A DNA stretch of 61,851 bases from Streptomyces bicolor (lineage in GTDB: Bacteria > Actinomycetota > Actinomycetes > Streptomycetales > Streptomycetaceae): positions 1 through 61,851 of the forward strand of contig NZ_JOFS01000040.1 in the NCBI RefSeq assembly GCF_000719285.1. Direction: 5' to 3'. Below the pieces are notes generated by a model that made no database searches, had not been told where the DNA came from, and was given only the letters and a program-made list of their open reading frames with translations. How positions within the stretch are numbered: position 1 is the first letter of the stretch; each line of letters begins with the position of its first letter. Position numbers and translations under genes: made by a program. Positions 58,309-61,851 of the stretch are shown here, one piece after another.

Positions 58309-59166
58309 TCAGCGCGCGTACTCCTTCGCGATGTCCGCGATGAACTGGCGTGACTGCTCCACGTTCAGGGCCTGCGCCCGCAGGTGCTCGTACATGACGC
58401 TGTACTTCTGGACGTCGTTGGCCTTCTCCAGGTACAGATCGCTGGTGACGCCCTCGATGTAGACGACGCTGGAGTCGGCCGCGTCCGGGAACTCCAGGAT
58501 CGCGTACTGCCCGTTGAGGCCCGGATGCGCGCCCATCTCGAAGGGGATGACCTGCACGGTGACGTGCGGCTGCTGGGACTGCTCGACGAGCTGCTCCAAC
58601 TGGTCGCGCATCAGGGACTTGTTGCCGACGACGCGGCGCAGGGCGGCCTCGTCCAGCACGGTCCACAGCCGGAGCGGGTTCTCCTCGGTGGAGATTCGTT
58701 CCTGTCGGCGCATCCGCACCTGGACCCGCTTCTCGATCTCGGCGGACGCGGTCTCCGGCAACGCCCCGGCGATGAGCGCCTCCGCGTACTGCTTCGTCTG
58801 CAACAGCCCGGGGACGACCTGCGGGTCGTACACCCTGAGGCTCGCCGCATCCGTCTCCAGCCCGATGTAGACGCTGTACGGGATGTCGCCGAAGGAATGC
58901 CACCACCCCTGCTGCCGCGAGTCCTTGGCCATCTGCATCAGGGAGTCGACGATCCGGTGGTCCTCCACCTCGTAGACCCCGCACAGATCGCGGACGTCGC
59001 GCTGGCTGATACTGCGCCGTCCGTTCTCCAGCTGGCTGATCTTCGACTGCGACACCAGCAGCCGCTCGGCCACCTCTTCGGCCGTCATGCCCTTGAGTTC
59101 GCGGAGCCGGCGCAGCTCCTGGCCCAGCCGGCGTCGCCGGACGGTGGGATTGACATTGGACGCCAC
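58309..59166 (-). CDS. XRE-family regulator (DUF5753 type)
   Basis: This is a protein of 285 residues. The N-terminal helix-turn-helix is RRRRLGQELRRLRELKGMTAEEVAERLLVSQSKISQLENGRRSIS. The C-terminal DUF5753 domain includes ASLRVYDPQVVPGLLQTKQYAEALI, VRMRRQERI, LDEAALRRVVGNKSLMRDQLEQLVE and VQVIPFEMGAHPGLNGQYAILEF. It pairs with the downstream DUF397 gene, and such pairs influence development and antibiotic production. The start is the GTG at 59166, with GGAGG about 10 bases upstream. Confidence 0.95.
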   Translation of the reverse strand: MASNVNPTVRRRRLGQELRRLRELKGMTAEEVAERLLVSQSKISQLENGRRSISQRDVRDLCGVYEVEDHRIVDSLMQMAKDSRQQGWWHSFGDIPYSVYIGLETDAASLRVYDPQVVPGLLQTKQYAEALIAGALPETASAEIEKRVQVRMRRQERISTEENPLRLWTVLDEAALRRVVGNKSLMRDQLEQLVEQSQQPHVTVQVIPFEMGAHPGLNGQYAILEFPDAADSSVVYIEGVTSDLYLEKANDVQKYSVMYEHLRAQALNVEQSRQFIADIAKEYAR

Positions 59167-59314
59167 GGGACGTGCACCTCCGGCTGCCTGCCTGCGATTG
59201 CCACTTTGTGTATCTGCTGTTGAGCAGACTGCCACCAAGGTGCTTTCTACCGCTGGGAAACGGTGGATATGCGCTGGATACACGCCAGTTCGGGAAGACC
59301 CCCGGCACATGCGG

Positions 59315-59374
59315 CCGCGCGGGGCGGCGGGACCGGTGTCGTCGTCCGGACGACGGTCCCGCCACCCCGCGCGG
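59315..59374. terminator. Very strong hairpin downstream of the GPP34 gene
   Basis: In the 338-base space between the XRE start (59166) and the GPP34 stop (59505), there is a 21-bp stem with a single mismatch (59315-59335 against 59354-59374). Its apex contains the palindrome GTCGTCCGGACGAC. It is best read as the terminator of the minus-strand GPP34 gene. I see no gene in the rest of the space; part of it must hold the XRE promoter. Confidence 0.75.
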
Positions 59375-59504
59375 ACCAGCGGCTCCCGTACCGGTCTCGG
59401 GGACTGCGGTGCGGCGCTGGGTGTGCGGGACGAGCGTGTGGTGCGTGGTCGAGCAAACGGCAGACGGCAAACCGCCGAGGTGGTGCGGGTCGTGGTACTG
59501 CGGC

Positions 59505-60260
59505 TCAGTGCGCCACGACGCGCGCCATGGATCCGCGGCGCGGCTGCACCGGAACCCCACGTGCGGGTTCCGCTGCGGCCCTGCCACCGGGTGCGGCCTG
59601 CCGGCCGGCCGGGGCCGGGCTGCGGCGTGGCTGGGCCGCCACGCCGTTCTGGACGTCCATCACGGCGTGCGCCACGAGACCGCCCATGGGGTCGTGCCTG
59701 ATCAGATCCCGCAACCGGGAGCGAGAGGACCGCCCCTCGTTCCCCGGATACAGGTGCTTGCCGAGGCCGACCGCGTGTGCCAGGGCGGCGAGCGCCGCGG
59801 TCCGCGGGTCCGGCGGTACGCCGGTGCGGATCGCGGAATCCAGCCGGGCCCTGATCTCCCGGCTGATGGCGTTGTCCGTCGCCTGGTAACGAGTCGTCGG
59901 CAGCACTCCGCACATCTGACCCGCCACGGCATGCACCATGCCGCACCGCTCCAGATGTGAGAGGTAGGTCTGGCGCAACCCCAGCCGGGGCCCGCCGATC
60001 CAGTGGACGGCACGCACGGGAGCGCCACGCCTTCGCAGCAACTCCAATGCGCAGTCCAGTGTCGGATCTCCAGTCGGCCGTGGGGCTACCACGGCGATAC
60101 GATCCCCGTCTGGGGCTATCCGTCCGGCCAGCGCCAGCTCCACTAGCTGTGCTCCGGCCAGACCGAGGTCGAGCGACTGCGGCTGTGCGGTGGTTCCCGT
60201 GGCCGGGTCCAACGCCAGCAGCAGAAGCTCCTCCGGAAGTGTTCTGCGGCTCCTGCCCAT
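59505..60260 (-). CDS. GPP34 (GOLPH3/VPS74-like) family protein
   Basis: This protein of 251 residues contains the GPP34 domain: LPEELLLLALDPATG, GLAGAQLVELALAGRI, LGLRQTYLSHLERCGMVH and HAVGLGKHLYPGNEGRSSRSRLRDLI. In eukaryotes GOLPH3 binds phosphoinositides, and in actinobacteria the role is undefined. The last ~40 residues are Arg/Pro/Ala-rich and probably disordered. The ATG at 60260 has GGGGAGG 6 bases upstream. It is divergent from the carboxypeptidase-like gene. Confidence 0.9.
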   Translation of the reverse strand: MGRSRRTLPEELLLLALDPATGTTAQPQSLDLGLAGAQLVELALAGRIAPDGDRIAVVAPRPTGDPTLDCALELLRRRGAPVRAVHWIGGPRLGLRQTYLSHLERCGMVHAVAGQMCGVLPTTRYQATDNAISREIRARLDSAIRTGVPPDPRTAALAALAHAVGLGKHLYPGNEGRSSRSRLRDLIRHDPMGGLVAHAVMDVQNGVAAQPRRSPAPAGRQAAPGGRAAAEPARGVPVQPRRGSMARVVAH

Positions 60261-60512
60261 CCATGCCTCCCCGCGTGGATGAAAGACAGGGTGACCCCTC
60301 TCACATTGGTCTGTCGAGGGTGCGTGACCGGTTCGTGAGGGAACCGGTAGGTATGTCGTTCTCGTCTACCGCACCAGCAGAGGGCCGCGCACAGGACACT
60401 GGTACACGGTTCGGACAGCGGCACGGGGGGTCGCACGGGCGCCGTGTCCGGGCGACGGCTCACGGTTCGGCAGCCGCACGCATGGCGTGCGTGGCACATG
60501 GAGGAGGCATCG

Positions 60513-61851
60513 GTGGCGGGCGAGTCCCCCGACAGGTCGAAGCAGCGCGAGTCGTCGGCAGAACCGACGTCGGGGAGCACGGGTCCGGTTCCCGAGTCCG
60601 CCCCCGAACCCGCGACCCCGTCCAACCCCGACGCGCCGGAGAGGCGCGACCCCCGACTGGCGATGACCCGCGACACCCCGGCACAGCGGAAGCCGACGGC
60701 AGCCGCGTCACGGGGCGGCGTGGACACAGCGACGAGGGTCCTGTCCCGACGCGAACTGGACGCCGTACGAGCACAGCTGGCGAAGACCGAGGGTGCCGGG
60801 GCGGAGGGCCCGGGGTCCGAGGGCCCGGGGTCCGAGGGCGCCGATGCGGTGCGCGAGGCGGCGGAGGGTTCCGACGCGGTGTCCGGGGTGGCGGCTGAGG
60901 GCTCCGAGGGCTCGGACGAAGGGGCCGAGGACGCCAAGGGTGCTGACGCTGTGACTACGGATTCTGCCCGGGCGGTGGCCGACGACTCCGAGGACGCGGA
61001 CGGGGTGGCCTCAGATGCCCAAGGTGGGGTCGACGAGAGCCCCGAGAGCTCCGAAGACTCGAGCGCGGTGGCCGGGGATGCCGCGGACGCCATTGCGGCG
61101 GCCGGGGACGCCGGGAGTGCGGAGGCTGAGGGTGAGGGCTCGCAGGGCGCCGAGTCTGCAGCGTCAGGTGACGATCGACTGAGGGCGGCTGTGGCGGCTT
61201 GGGTCGCCTCGACGGACGCGGAGGGCGGCAAGGAGACACCGGGCGCGGACGAGGGTGCCGAGGCTGCCGAGGCGGAGGGCGCCGACCCCGACGACCAGGA
61301 GTCCGCTGCGGCGGCTTCCGACGCCGGTGCCGGGGAGGACGTGGACGGCAAGGCTCCCAAGACCGACAGCTCGGCGGAGACCCAGGCCGAGCTCGAAGCC
61401 GACGAGGCGGAAGACACCGCCGCCGACACAGACGACACGGCTGCATCCGTCACTGACTCCGACGACACCCCGGCAGCCGCCGACGGCGAGGACGCCCCGC
61501 AGGGGTCACCCGCACCCGACGACGCGCGCGCCGCCGAACCCCACGACGACACCCCGGCAGCCGCCGACGGCGAGGACGCCCCGCAGGGGCCACCCGCACC
61601 CGACGACGAAAGCGGCACGGGTGGTGCGGGTGGGAACACATCGGGCGAAGGCGAAGCCGAGGCCGCTGTCGATCAGCCGACCACCGTCTTCAAGGCCGCA
61701 CGCCCCACCAAGCCCTCCGTGGACCACCCCACCACCACGCTGAAGGCCCCCAAGCCCGAAGCCGAAACCCCCTCCGAACGCACCAGCAAGTTCGTCGCAC
61801 TCAAGCCCGACATCACGCAGCACACCCCCAAGACCCCCGACACCCCCAAGC
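60513..61851 (+). CDS. N-terminal part of a probable D-alanyl-D-alanine carboxypeptidase (runs off window)
   Basis: About 446 residues are visible, all low-complexity: Glu, Ala, Asp, Gly and Ser dominate, then Thr/Lys/Pro-rich blocks (TTVFKAARPTKP, TTTLKAPKPEAE, KFVALKPDITQH). Streptomyces D-Ala-D-Ala carboxypeptidases next to a GPP34 gene begin in this way (VAGESPDRSKQRESS), and the penicillin-binding domain would lie beyond the right edge. No catalytic motif is visible here. The acidic region would be cytoplasmic, before a membrane anchor. The start is the GTG at 60513, with GGAGGAGG 5 bases upstream; the ATG at 60498 is an alternative. Confidence 0.72.
   Translation, partial: MAGESPDRSKQRESSAEPTSGSTGPVPESAPEPATPSNPDAPERRDPRLAMTRDTPAQRKPTAAASRGGVDTATRVLSRRELDAVRAQLAKTEGAGAEGPGSEGPGSEGADAVREAAEGSDAVSGVAAEGSEGSDEGAEDAKGADAVTTDSARAVADDSEDADGVASDAQGGVDESPESSEDSSAVAGDAADAIAAAGDAGSAEAEGEGSQGAESAASGDDRLRAAVAAWVASTDAEGGKETPGADEGAEAAEAEGADPDDQESAAAASDAGAGEDVDGKAPKTDSSAETQAELEADEAEDTAADTDDTAASVTDSDDTPAAADGEDAPQGSPAPDDARAAEPHDDTPAAADGEDAPQGPPAPDDESGTGGAGGNTSGEGEAEAAVDQPTTVFKAARPTKPSVDHPTTTLKAPKPEAETPSERTSKFVALKPDITQHTPKTPDTPK
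61461..61607 (+). repeat. Two near-identical 63-base units in the acidic region
   Basis: A unit encoding DDTPAADGEDAPQG(S/P)PAPDD occurs at 61461-61523 and again at 61545-61607, with 21 bases between. Near-identity at the DNA level points to a recent duplication within the carboxypeptidase-like gene. Confidence 0.88.

Noticed and set aside
1..61851. tRNA, rRNA, CRISPR, prophage or transposase genes
   Set aside because: I looked on both strands for cloverleaf ends, repeat-spacer arrays and DDE/HNH-type proteins and saw none convincing enough to list.

Overview
The window is high-GC actinobacterial DNA, very probably from a Streptomyces chromosome. The codon bias is extreme, GTG starts are frequent, many genes overlap by 4 bases, and an XRE/DUF397 pair and an FO synthase are present. 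Above all it contains the AfsK-AfsR-AfsS secondary-metabolism switch. I saw no tRNA, rRNA, CRISPR array, prophage or intact insertion sequence.

Left part (1-19.4 kb). CoA-ester catabolism genes (two thiolase-like/lipid-transfer proteins, an acyl-CoA dehydrogenase, an enoyl-CoA hydratase, a DUF35 zinc-ribbon/OB-fold protein, a FadD3-like acyl-CoA ligase, an amidohydrolase) are interleaved with the afs locus. That locus consists of kbpA (4909-5667), afsK (5894-8274, broken by a one-base loss in a C run at 6840-6843), the tiny afsS (14604-14780) and afsR (14983-17952). Two 11-base direct repeats between afsR and afsS are a probable AfsR/PhoP box.

Middle part (19.5-43 kb). A teichoic-acid-type wall glycopolymer cluster comes first: GT2, galE, GT4 and a GT2-TagF fusion. 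It is followed by a second run of catabolic genes: an F420/luciferase-like oxidoreductase, an SDR, another luciferase-like enzyme, an N-acyl-D-amino-acid deacylase-type amidohydrolase and an aldehyde dehydrogenase. Next come a deazaflavin nitroreductase-like protein, a nuclease/phosphatase, a PHP-domain hydrolase, a third luciferase-like enzyme, and fbiC, which makes the F420 chromophore that several of these enzymes probably use. A pentapeptide-repeat protein and small membrane proteins close the region.

Right part (43-61.9 kb). An NTPase-TPR protein is followed by a decaying patch (an ABC-permease fragment, and a small gene with an in-frame TAA) and a divergent ADP-ribosylglycohydrolase. 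Then come two serine/threonine kinases with an FHA protein and a lipoprotein, a sodium:solute symporter, a divergent SDR / EthD-like pair, an XRE/DUF397 pair, a GPP34 protein, and the start of a long disordered protein that is probably a D-Ala-D-Ala carboxypeptidase.

The most interesting signal is a 13-base palindrome, TGACGGNCCGTCA. Intact or slightly degenerate copies occur in front of nearly all the catabolic transcription units (1143, 11394, 11421, 18105, 26366, 28184, 28239, 56862), which ties scattered genes into one predicted TetR-type regulon. The second is an interspersed repeat of about 67 bases. It is present twice between genes and once, shortened to 66 bases, in frame inside the acyl-CoA dehydrogenase gene.
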